This document shows positions 1 to 5,623 of a DNA stretch of 5,672 bases, piece after piece (positions within the stretch are counted from its first letter, which is position 1; every line of letters starts with the position of its first letter). Under the pieces are notes generated by a model. That model was not told where the DNA came from, did no database searches, and saw only the letters and a list, made by a program, of their open reading frames with translations. The stretch is taken from positions 1 to 5,672 of the forward strand of contig JALRGF010000167.1 in NCBI GenBank assembly GCA_023253495.1, in the 5' to 3' direction. This DNA comes from Verrucomicrobiales bacterium (GTDB lineage Bacteria > Verrucomicrobiota > Verrucomicrobiia > Verrucomicrobiales > V1-33). Both the position numbers and the translations under genes were made by a program.

Positions 1-7
1 TTTTCAT
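1..7 (-). CDS. rpmC: Possible start of 50S ribosomal protein L29 (partial, cut by window edge)
   Basis: Reading the minus strand, an ATG (bases 7 to 5) followed by AAA lies 23 nt beyond the rplP stop codon and runs off the window. In nearly all bacterial S10 clusters the gene after rplP is rpmC, and L29 commonly starts Met-Lys or Met-Thr. Only the start codon and about one further codon are visible, so the identity rests on gene order alone. No Shine-Dalgarno motif precedes it, but most genes here lack one too. Confidence 0.4.
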
Positions 8-30
8 CGTCAGTAAGGAGTGGATTGGGC

Positions 31-447
31 TCAGTGGGCGTCGCGGGCGAGGAACCGGCAGCGCAGGCCGAGTTTGGCCGAGGCCAGGCGGAAGGCCTCC
101 TTCGCCACCGATTCAGTGGCTCCGCCGATTTCAAAAAGCACGAGCCCCGGCCGCACCACGGCCACCCAGAACTCGGGTGCCCCCTTGCCCTTGCCCATCC
201 GGGTTTCCGGCGGACGCTTGGTGATCGGTTTGTGAGGGAAGATGCGGATCCAGACCTTGCCTTTACGCTTGAGGGCGCGGTTGATGGCCACGCGGCACGC
301 CTCAATCTGCTGGCTGGTGATCCAGGCGCGTCCGAGCGACTGCAGGCCGTATTCGCCGAAGTCGACGTTGGTGCCACGGGACGCATTGCCCGCGCGGCTG
401 CCGCGGTGGGATTTGCGGAACTTGGTTCTGCTGGGGATCAGGGCCAT
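31..447 (-). CDS. rplP: 50S ribosomal protein L16
   Basis: The 138-residue product is a full-length L16 (136 residues in E. coli), a late-assembling 50S protein that contacts 5S and 23S rRNA and helps position the A-site and P-site tRNA. The N-terminus MALIPSRTKFRKSHRG is the typical L16 opening. The central block WIRIFPHKPIT (residues 66-76) followed by TRMGKGKG (82-89) is diagnostic. Arg83 aligns with E. coli Arg81, the residue hydroxylated by the oxygenase YcfD/RoxA; whether that enzyme exists here cannot be seen. The ATG start gives the family N-terminus exactly. The mRNA just upstream is pyrimidine-rich (ACACCTTTTTCGCTCC) with no Shine-Dalgarno motif. It lies 47 nt after rpsC and is probably co-transcribed with it. 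Confidence 0.98.
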   Translation of the reverse strand: MALIPSRTKFRKSHRGSRAGNASRGTNVDFGEYGLQSLGRAWITSQQIEACRVAINRALKRKGKVWIRIFPHKPITKRPPETRMGKGKGAPEFWVAVVRPGLVLFEIGGATESVAKEAFRLASAKLGLRCRFLARDAH

Positions 448-494
448 GGAGCGAAAAAGGTGTGCGGTGGTGGATCGGAAAGGTTCAGGTCAGG

Positions 495-1196
495 TCAGGC
501 GCGGGCTTCCGCGGCGTCTCGGCGGGGACGTTGGTCACGGGTCTCACGTTTTTGCACCGAGCCGGATTCGTCGTCTTCTTTTTTGGTCAACCAGCATTTC
601 ACGCCGATGATGCCGTAGACGGTGCGCGCCTCTGAGAAGCCGTAATCGATGTTGGTCCGCAGGGTTTGCAGCGGCACTTTGCCTTCGCGGTACTGCTCAG
701 CCCGGGCGATGTCGGCACCGCCAAGACGGCCGGCGCAACGGACCCGGATACCCTCGGCGCCGAAATCCATCGCCGTCTGCACCGCCCGCTTCATGGCCCG
801 CCGGAAAGCGATCCGCCGCTCGAGCTGAAGGGCAATGTTTTCCGAGATCAGCTGCGCGTCAAGCTCGGGTTGCTTGATTTCGTAAATATCGATCTTCACC
901 TGCTTGCCGCCGCAAAGCGCGGAAATGTCGGCGTTGAAACGTTCGATTTCCGACCCCTTTTTGCCGATGACCAGTCCCGGACGCGCCGTGAAGAGTGTGA
1001 CCCGCACACTGTTCCAGGCCCGTTCAATGAGAATCTTGGAGACGGCCGCGAAAGACAGTTGCTTCTTCAGGTACGCGCGGATGCGGTGATCGCTGTACAG
1101 GTTGTCAGCGAACTCCTGCTTGGTGGCAAACCACTTCGAGCGCCAGTCCTTGGTGACAGCGAGGCGGTAGCCGATCGGGTTGACTTTCTGGCCCAT
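495..1196 (-). CDS. rpsC: 30S ribosomal protein S3
   Basis: The 233-residue product has the same length as E. coli S3, a 30S head protein lining the mRNA entry channel. It opens MGQKVNPIGYRL, the conserved S3 start. A type II KH domain carries the GKKG loop at residues 78-81 (within LVIGKKGSEIE). RRAMKRAVQ at 132-140 contains the equivalents of the basic residues linked to mRNA helicase activity in E. coli (R131, R132, K135). GRLGGADIARAE (156-167) and YGIIGVKCW (194-202) are further S3 signatures. The open frame continues 70 codons upstream to 1406, but that stretch is Pro/Arg-rich, overlaps rplV and is not S3-like, so the ATG at 1196 is the start. The C-terminal tail from about residue 205 is charged and variable. 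No Shine-Dalgarno motif is seen; the upstream mRNA reads CGCATTTTTATC. Confidence 0.98.
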   Translation of the reverse strand: MGQKVNPIGYRLAVTKDWRSKWFATKQEFADNLYSDHRIRAYLKKQLSFAAVSKILIERAWNSVRVTLFTARPGLVIGKKGSEIERFNADISALCGGKQVKIDIYEIKQPELDAQLISENIALQLERRIAFRRAMKRAVQTAMDFGAEGIRVRCAGRLGGADIARAEQYREGKVPLQTLRTNIDYGFSEARTVYGIIGVKCWLTKKEDDESGSVQKRETRDQRPRRDAAEARA

Positions 1197-1242
1197 GATA
1201 AAAATGCGGTGCGGTGGCGGGGTGCGGGGGAAGCGGAGGCGA

Positions 1243-1629
1243 TTAGGGCTTGGCGGCCCGGCGGGAAGCGGATTTGGCTTTCGGTTCGGGAACGGGAATT
1301 TCGTCGGTGAGCACAATGGTGATGTGGCTGCTGCGGCGTTTGATCGGGGAGGCGGAGCCTTTGGCTCGTTGGGTGATGCGCGCGAGGGACCGGGCTTCGG
1401 TGACAATGGCGCTCTTGATGACGAGCGTGTTCGGTTCGAGACCGTTGTTGTGCTCGGCGTTGGCGACGGCGCTCTTGAGGGTTTTGCCGATCAGGGTCGC
1501 CGCCTTCTTCGGCACGAAATTGAGCAGGTCGAGGGCGCGGGAGGCGGTGAGCCCCTGGATTTCGCGCGCGACCTCGCGGGCCTTGAGGGGGGAGATGCGC
1601 TGCTGACGGGCGATGGCTCGGACTTCCAT
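1243..1629 (-). CDS. rplV: 50S ribosomal protein L22
   Basis: This 128-residue protein is L22 (110 in E. coli), which binds 23S rRNA and sends a long beta-hairpin into the wall of the nascent-peptide exit tunnel. Visible signatures are the start MEVRAIARQQRISPLKAREV, the helix ending KSAVANAEHNN (52-62), and the hairpin QRAKGSASPIKRRSSHITIVL (87-107), whose tip is the region where macrolide-resistance changes occur in other bacteria. A Pro/Lys/Ala-rich C-terminal tail of about 18 residues accounts for the extra length. The gene normally follows rpsS directly, but here the exported-protein gene ending at 1666 intervenes, leaving a 36-nt spacer with no Shine-Dalgarno motif. It is followed after 46 nt by rpsC. 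Confidence 0.98.
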   Translation of the reverse strand: MEVRAIARQQRISPLKAREVAREIQGLTASRALDLLNFVPKKAATLIGKTLKSAVANAEHNNGLEPNTLVIKSAIVTEARSLARITQRAKGSASPIKRRSSHITIVLTDEIPVPEPKAKSASRRAAKP

Positions 1630-1665
1630 GATGAATGCGGGTTCGGAAAAGGTGTGTTGAATGGA

Positions 1666-2451
1666 TTAGCGGACGTCGGAGAGCAGACGGAGGGTGTCGC
1701 CGACCCGGGGAAATTCTTCGCCTTCCAGCTGGGTGATCAGCGACCCGCTGAGCGCGGAGCGCACTTCCACCACGACGGCGGAGGCCAGAGGACGGTCATT
1801 TCGGAAAATGCGCAGCGGGGTGCCCGGTTTCAGTCCGGCGATCCGGCCGGCATTGACCAGAAGCAGGCGCTGGTCGGGTTTGACGCTGACCACCCGGCTC
1901 GACTCGATGCGGGCGGCAGCAGAGGCGGCCTCGGGGGCCGGGGCGAGAGCGGAGGCCACCGCGGTCTCCAGCGGCGCCCTGAGGGAGGCCGCGGCGTCCG
2001 GGCCGGAGGCCAGGTAGGCCTGGGCGGCTTCGAGCACCTGGTGCAGGCGGGTTTCGGTAGCGCTGAGCGTCTCCCGGGTCAGCCGCAGGTCATTGACCGC
2101 GTCGAGCACCCGTTGCTCCAGGCCGCGGGTGTCCACGGCCGGGCCGATGGCTTCGGACCGGCGTTTGACCTCGGCCAGTTCCGCCCGGGCAGTGTCAGCG
2201 GCGGCACTGAGAATACCGACCTTGACGGCCATGGCATTGTTGGCCGACGTCTCGGCCGCCAGTCGCTCCTCAAGCGCGGCGTTCCGGGCCAGCGCCGCCT
2301 TGAGCGCGGTGCGCGCCTCGGCCGCGGCAAAGGCCGGATCGACGGCTGCGGCCGAAGCCGGATCCTCGGCCATGACCACCGGCAGGCACACCCCGACCGC
2401 GGCCACCAGAAGTGACAGGGCGCGGCAAGGAGATGGGAAAGCGGCAGGCAT
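1666..2451 (-). CDS. Predicted exported coiled-coil protein inserted in the S10 operon (function unknown)
   Basis: I do not recognise this 261-residue protein as any ribosomal family. Residues 1-28 look like a Sec signal peptide: a short N-region with one Arg, a hydrophobic core ALSLLVAAVGVCLPVV, and a likely cleavage after VMA (28). Cys22 does not sit in a good lipobox because Val precedes it, so a lipoprotein is less likely. Residues about 42-147 are Ala/Glu/Arg/Leu-rich and should form long helices or a coiled coil. An Ala/Pro linker follows (about 150-180). Residues about 186-258 form a compact beta-rich domain with VSVKPDQRLLLVNAGRIAGL, KPGTPLRIFR and a closing FPRVGDTLRLL, loosely resembling small beta-barrel domains such as the FlgT C-terminal or MreC-like domains (impression only). 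The protein is probably periplasmic or envelope-associated. It starts 21 nt after rpsS and stops 36 nt before rplV on the same strand, so it should be co-transcribed. GC and Ala/Arg richness match the surroundings, giving no sign of recent transfer. Confidence 0.85.
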   Translation of the reverse strand: MPAAFPSPCRALSLLVAAVGVCLPVVMAEDPASAAAVDPAFAAAEARTALKAALARNAALEERLAAETSANNAMAVKVGILSAAADTARAELAEVKRRSEAIGPAVDTRGLEQRVLDAVNDLRLTRETLSATETRLHQVLEAAQAYLASGPDAAASLRAPLETAVASALAPAPEAASAAARIESSRVVSVKPDQRLLLVNAGRIAGLKPGTPLRIFRNDRPLASAVVVEVRSALSGSLITQLEGEEFPRVGDTLRLLSDVR

Positions 2452-2472
2452 GAAAACGGCGATGATCGTAGC

Positions 2473-2751
2473 TTATTTGGAAACCTTGGCAGTGTGGTTG
2501 CCGTGGCTGATGAACTTGCGGGTCGGGCTGAATTCGCCGAGGCGATGGCCAACCATGTTTTCAGTCACATACACGGTGGCAAAATCCTTGCCGTTGTGAA
2601 CCATGAAGGTGTGGCCGACAAAATCCGGCGTGACCATGCTGGCCCGTGACCAGGTCTTGATCGGCTTTTTCTGGTTGGCCGAGTTCAGCTTGTCGATCTT
2701 GATCAGCAGTTTCTGCTGAACAAAAGGGCCTTTTTTGAGTGAGCGTCCCAT
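2473..2751 (-). CDS. rpsS: 30S ribosomal protein S19
   Basis: This 92-residue protein has the same length as E. coli S19. S19 sits in the 30S head, pairs with S13 and contacts the A-site finger of the 50S subunit. Signatures are the start MGRSLKKGPFV, IKTWSRASMVTPDFVGHT (31-48), VHNGKDFATVYVTENMVGH (51-69) and LGEFSPTRKFISHG (71-84). The ATG at 2751 gives the canonical N-terminus. It lies 30 nt after rplB, and the upstream mRNA (CACACTCACCTC) shows no Shine-Dalgarno motif. It is followed after 21 nt by the exported coiled-coil gene rather than rplV. Confidence 0.98.
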   Translation of the reverse strand: MGRSLKKGPFVQQKLLIKIDKLNSANQKKPIKTWSRASMVTPDFVGHTFMVHNGKDFATVYVTENMVGHRLGEFSPTRKFISHGNHTAKVSK

Positions 2752-2781
2752 GAGGTGAGTGTGGCTGTCGGTGACCGGTGG

Positions 2782-3612
2782 TTACTTCTTGCGGCGCTGA
2801 ACGATCAGCTTGTTGGTGGCCTTTTTCGGGTTGCGGGTCTTCTGGCCCTTGGCGTGGCCCCACGGACTCTTGAGGTGCTGGCGACCCCCGCCGGATTTGG
2901 ATTTGCCTTCACCACCGCCGTTCGGGTGGTCCACCGGGTTCATGCACATGCCGCGGACCGTCGGGCGGACACCCATCCAGCGCGAGCGCCCGGCCTTGCC
3001 GGAAATGACGTTCATGTGATCGACATTGCCGACCTGACCGATGGTGGCCAGGCAGCGGGCGTGGAGCCGGCGGATTTCGCCGGAAGGCATCTTCAGCAGC
3101 GCGTAGTCACCCTCACGGTTGTTGAGGACGGCCGCCTGGCCGGCGGCACGGGCGATTTTTCCGCCACGACCGGGTTCCAGCTCGATATTGTGGACTTGCA
3201 GACCGAGCGGAATGTGACTCAGAGGCAGGGCGTTCCCGACTTCCGGAGCCGCCTTCACGCCGGCCTGCACGGTGGCGCCCACTTCAAGACCGGCCGGGGC
3301 GAGAATATAGCTCTTCACGCCGTCAGGGTATTGGATCAGGGCGATCCGGGCCGAGCGGTTCGGATCATACTCGACGGCAATCACCTTGGCGGCATCGGTA
3401 CGGGCGCGCTTGAAATCGATCATCCGGTACTTGCGCTTGTGCCCCCCGCCAATGTGGCGGCAGGTGATGCGGCCCGAATGGTTGCGGCCGCCGCTCTTCT
3501 TGAGCGTGTACACGAGCGACTTCTCCGGCTTCGTTTTGGTCACCTCCTCAAAAGTCGGAAGTGCCTTGAAGCGGCTGGCCGGGGTCAGGGGTCGGAATGT
3601 TTTGAGAGCCAT
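2782..3612 (-). CDS. rplB: 50S ribosomal protein L2
   Basis: The 276-residue product is full-length L2 (273 in E. coli), a 23S rRNA-binding protein needed for subunit association and peptidyl-transferase activity. Signatures include SGGRNHSGRIT (40-50), RHIGGGHKRKYRMIDFKR (52-69), EYDPNRSARIALIQYPDG (81-98), YILAPAGL (102-109) and WMGVRPTVRGMCMNPVDHP (212-230). His229, the residue implicated in peptide-bond formation studies, is present. The following motif is unusual: E. coli has HPHGGGEG, here it reads HPNGGGEG, with Asn231 for the second His. A short Ser/Gly/Lys insert (SKSGGGRQ) follows before SPWG. Upstream, GGAG lies 8 nt before the ATG and is one of the few plausible Shine-Dalgarno sites in the window. 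Confidence 0.98.
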   Translation of the reverse strand: MALKTFRPLTPASRFKALPTFEEVTKTKPEKSLVYTLKKSGGRNHSGRITCRHIGGGHKRKYRMIDFKRARTDAAKVIAVEYDPNRSARIALIQYPDGVKSYILAPAGLEVGATVQAGVKAAPEVGNALPLSHIPLGLQVHNIELEPGRGGKIARAAGQAAVLNNREGDYALLKMPSGEIRRLHARCLATIGQVGNVDHMNVISGKAGRSRWMGVRPTVRGMCMNPVDHPNGGGEGKSKSGGGRQHLKSPWGHAKGQKTRNPKKATNKLIVQRRKK

Positions 3613-3613
3613 G

Positions 3614-3628
3614 TCAGTGTCTCCGGGA
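3614..3628 (-). promoter_or_regulatory. rplB: Ribosome binding site of rplB
   Basis: The minus strand reads CCCGGAGACACTGAC before the rplB ATG. GGAG, spaced 8 nt from the start, is a plausible Shine-Dalgarno motif and supports the ATG at 3612. Confidence 0.6.
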
Positions 3629-3651
3629 AAGTGGGGGCGGGGGGAACGGTA

Positions 3652-3936
3652 TTACGCGAGATCGATTTTTTCGCCGGGTGCCAGCTTCACGACCGCCTTT
3701 TTCCAGTCAGCAGTGCGGCCGGCCTGCGGGGTCCGCTGGCGGCGCGCTTTACCGGCGTAGTTCGCGGTATTCACGGAGACCACTTTTTTCCCGAAGGCGG
3801 CGCGCACCGCCTGGGCGATCTCCTGCTTGGTCGACTTCGGATGGACTTCGAAGACGTAGCTGTTGTTCTTCTCGGTGAGAAGGGAGGCCTTCTCACTGAG
3901 TCGGATAGTCTTGATGACGTGCGAAAGGTTTTGCAT
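3652..3936 (-). CDS. rplW: 50S ribosomal protein L23
   Basis: This 94-residue protein is L23 (100 in E. coli), located at the tunnel exit, where it is the docking site for trigger factor and SRP. The motif IRLSEKASLLTEKNNSYVF (11-29) is the conserved L23 N-terminal region; Glu15 aligns with E. coli Glu18, the residue central to trigger-factor binding. The next block (33-56) contains STKQEIAQAVRAAFGKKVVSV, also typical. The C-terminus carries the basic loop with RRQRTPQAGRT (64-74). The start codon is only 3 nt past the rplD stop (TAA GCC ATG), so translation is probably coupled to rplD; no independent Shine-Dalgarno motif is seen. It is followed after 39 nt by rplB. Confidence 0.97.
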   Translation of the reverse strand: MQNLSHVIKTIRLSEKASLLTEKNNSYVFEVHPKSTKQEIAQAVRAAFGKKVVSVNTANYAGKARRQRTPQAGRTADWKKAVVKLAPGEKIDLA

Positions 3937-3939
3937 GGC

Positions 3940-4551
3940 TTAGGCGGCAGTCCGTTGTGCGAGCACCGGCAGCGCGTCGCTGGTGAGAATGATCTTGGAA
4001 TAATTGACCAGCTGCTCGACGTTCACGTCGCTGGCCGTAACCAGTTGGGTGGCTCCGTGGTTGCGGGCGGCCAGATACGTTTTTTCGTCAAACTGGCCGG
4101 CCACGATCAACACTTTGGGGGCGTCGGTGGTCGCCGCGAGCAGCTTGACAAAGCTTCCGGTCTTGCCGTCGGCCACGGTGAAATCATCGACCTGCAGGAC
4201 GTCTCCCGACTGGATCCGCGAACTCAGGACCGCGCGAAGGGCGAGCTTTTTGACCTTCTGATTGACCTTCTTCGAATAATCCCGCGGCTTGGGACCGAAG
4301 ATGACCGCGCCACCGCACCACAGCGGGCTGTTGGGCGTGCCGGCGCGGGCGCGCCCGGTGCCCTTCTGGCGCCAAGGCTTCTTGTCGGGCTTCTTCAGTT
4401 CGCTGCGGGTCTTGGTATTGGCCGTACCCGAGCGGCGGTTGGCGCGCATGGCGGTCACGGTGTCGTGAACGGCCTGCGACGCCTTTTTTGGCTGATCGAG
4501 GACGGTCAGCTGCGCCGAGCGTGCGGCGTCTATGGTGAGAACGGTGGCCAT
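3940..4551 (-). CDS. rplD: 50S ribosomal protein L4
   Basis: This 203-residue protein is L4 (201 in E. coli), which binds 23S rRNA domain I and extends a loop into the exit tunnel opposite L22. The loop is clear: KKPWRQKGTGRARAGTPNSP (57-76) followed by LWCGGAVIFGPKPRDYSKKV (77-96) and VNQKVKKLALRAVLS (96-110). The C-terminal half contains VLQVDDFTV and KVLIVAG, the Rossmann-like globular part. In E. coli L4 also represses its own operon by acting on the S10 leader RNA; no such leader is visible here, so that control cannot be assumed. The ATG at 4551 lies 40 nt after rplC with only a weak GGA upstream. The stop is 3 nt from the rplW start. Confidence 0.97.
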   Translation of the reverse strand: MATVLTIDAARSAQLTVLDQPKKASQAVHDTVTAMRANRRSGTANTKTRSELKKPDKKPWRQKGTGRARAGTPNSPLWCGGAVIFGPKPRDYSKKVNQKVKKLALRAVLSSRIQSGDVLQVDDFTVADGKTGSFVKLLAATTDAPKVLIVAGQFDEKTYLAARNHGATQLVTASDVNVEQLVNYSKIILTSDALPVLAQRTAA

Positions 4552-4591
4552 CGGTGTGTCCGGGGTGGTGGAAAGACGGGAGCGTCAGGGG

Positions 4592-5239
4592 TTAGGCGGC
4601 AGGAGCCGGCTTCTTCTTCGCCGGACGGATGACCACGAGGTCACCCTTGGCGCCGGGAAAACTGCCGCGGATGAGGATGACGTGGTCGTCGGTGCGGGTC
4701 TCCACGATCTGGAGGTTCTGAATGGTGCGGCGGACCTGGCCCATATGGCCGGGCATCTTCTGGTTCTTCCAGACGCGGCCGGGGGTGAGGCGGCAGCCGA
4801 TGGAGCCGGTACGGCGGTGCATCATCGACCCGTGGGAAGCCGGCTGACCGGCGAAGCCATGGCGCTTCACCACGCCCTGGAAACCGCGCCCCTTGGTCAC
4901 GCCGATGATGTCGACAAACTGGCCCTTCTGGAACAGATCCGCACGCAACGGGCTGCCCGGAGCCGGCGCCTCCGCACCTTCCGCGAGGCGGAATTCGCGC
5001 ACGTGACGCTTGAGCGGGGCGCCATGCTTCTCGCAATGCCCCTGCTCCTGTTTGGTCAGATGTTTGGCCTTGCCGTTCTGATGACCGACCTGCACCGCAC
5101 GATAGCCGTCGGTCTCAGCCGACTTCACCTGCAGCACATCGTTCTCACTCACATCGACAACGGTGACGGCCACGGCCTCACCCTTGTCGGTGTAAATGCG
5201 GGTCATTCCCAGTTTTTTTCCAAGCAGTCCCAGGCTCAT
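4592..5239 (-). CDS. rplC: 50S ribosomal protein L3
   Basis: The 215-residue product is L3 (209 in E. coli), an early-assembly 50S protein whose long loop reaches towards the peptidyl-transferase centre. Signatures are LLGKKLGMTRIYTDKGEAV (5-23), VDIIGVTKGRGFQGVVKRH (109-127) and GQPASHGSMMHRRTGSIG (131-148). E. coli L3 has Gln150 in GSIGQ, which PrmB methylates; this protein has Cys149 there (GSIGCRLTPG), so that modification cannot occur on the same residue. The C-terminus is a short Lys/Pro/Ala tail (PAKKKPAPAA). The ATG at 5239 gives the standard N-terminus and has a good Shine-Dalgarno motif, GAGGA, 8 nt upstream. It lies 40 nt after rpsJ and 40 nt before rplD. Confidence 0.98.
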   Translation of the reverse strand: MSLGLLGKKLGMTRIYTDKGEAVAVTVVDVSENDVLQVKSAETDGYRAVQVGHQNGKAKHLTKQEQGHCEKHGAPLKRHVREFRLAEGAEAPAPGSPLRADLFQKGQFVDIIGVTKGRGFQGVVKRHGFAGQPASHGSMMHRRTGSIGCRLTPGRVWKNQKMPGHMGQVRRTIQNLQIVETRTDDHVILIRGSFPGAKGDLVVIRPAKKKPAPAA

Positions 5240-5240
5240 G

Positions 5241-5255
5241 TGATACGTCCTCGGT
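5241..5255 (-). promoter_or_regulatory. rplC: Ribosome binding site of rplC
   Basis: The minus strand reads CCGAGGACGTATCAC directly before the rplC ATG. GAGGA, with 8 nt of spacing, matches the anti-Shine-Dalgarno core. It is notable because most other genes in the window have no such motif. Confidence 0.7.
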
Positions 5256-5279
5256 TAAAGGTGATTGCGGGCGAAAGGG

Positions 5280-5588
5280 TCAGATCTTGATGGTGATGTC
5301 CACGCCGGCGGGAAGATTGAGCTTTTTCAGCTCGTCGACCGTGTTCATGGTGGGGTTGACGATGTCGAGAAGGCGCTTGTGCGTGCGCAGCTCGAACTGG
5401 TCCATCGACTTCTTGTCGACGTGGGGCGAGCGGTTGACGGTGAACTTCTCGATGCGGGTCGGAAGCGGGATGGGGCCGGCCACGCGGGCGCCGGTGCGCT
5501 TCGCGGTCTCGACGATGTCGGCAGTGCTTTTGTCAAGCACGCGGTAGTCGTAGGCGCGCAGGCGGATTCTGATTCGCTGGTTGTTCAT
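5280..5588 (-). CDS. rpsJ: 30S ribosomal protein S10
   Basis: The 102-residue product is S10 (103 in E. coli, also called NusE), a 30S head protein that in many bacteria also binds NusB and NusG in antitermination and transcription-translation coupling. Signatures are QRIRIRLRAYDYRVLD (4-19), GPIPLPTRIEKFTVNRSPHV (38-57) and DQFELRTHKRLLDIVNPT (63-80), ending in GVDITIKI. The tip of the extended loop reads SPHVDKKSMDQ (54-64), the region altered in some tigecycline-resistant bacteria. The ATG at 5588 gives the family N-terminus; only a weak GGAA precedes it. It lies 35 nt after the EF-G-like stop codon, too little room for a long structured S10 leader, so it is probably read through from the upstream genes. 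Confidence 0.98.
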   Translation of the reverse strand: MNNQRIRIRLRAYDYRVLDKSTADIVETAKRTGARVAGPIPLPTRIEKFTVNRSPHVDKKSMDQFELRTHKRLLDIVNPTMNTVDELKKLNLPAGVDITIKI

Positions 5589-5623
5589 GACGGGATTCCG
5601 ACGTTGAAGGTTCTGCTGAGGGG

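Noticed and set aside
1197..1406. 70-codon upstream extension of the S3 frame
   Set aside because: The extension is Pro/Arg/Ser-rich, overlaps rplV in another frame, and the conserved S3 N-terminus begins exactly at the internal ATG at 1196.
1180..2415. Plus-strand open frame of 411 codons opposite rplV and the inserted gene
   Set aside because: It is Gly/Arg-rich, low-complexity, antisense to rplV and the exported-protein gene, and has no recognisable domain. It is a shadow of the codon-position GC bias.
1666..2451. Inserted gene as a lipoprotein
   Set aside because: Cys22 is preceded by Val-Gly-Val, and Val directly before the Cys does not fit a lipobox; the VMA site at 26-28 is a better signal peptidase I site.
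1630..2472. Inserted gene as a transposon or insertion-sequence cargo
   Set aside because: I see no inverted terminal repeats, target duplications or transposase, and the flanking genes are intact with ordinary short spacers.
2079..2552. Minus-strand open frame of 157 codons overlapping the inserted gene and rpsS
   Set aside because: It is Arg/Pro/Ser-rich in an alternative frame and overlaps rpsS. The frame at 1666-2451 has a credible signal peptide, coiled coil and domain structure, so that one is the gene.
2755..4632. Long plus-strand open frame of 625 codons
   Set aside because: It is antisense to rplB, rplW and rplD, all clearly real, and its Gly/Arg/His/Asp-rich translation resembles no family. 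Long antisense open frames are expected in GC-rich coding DNA.
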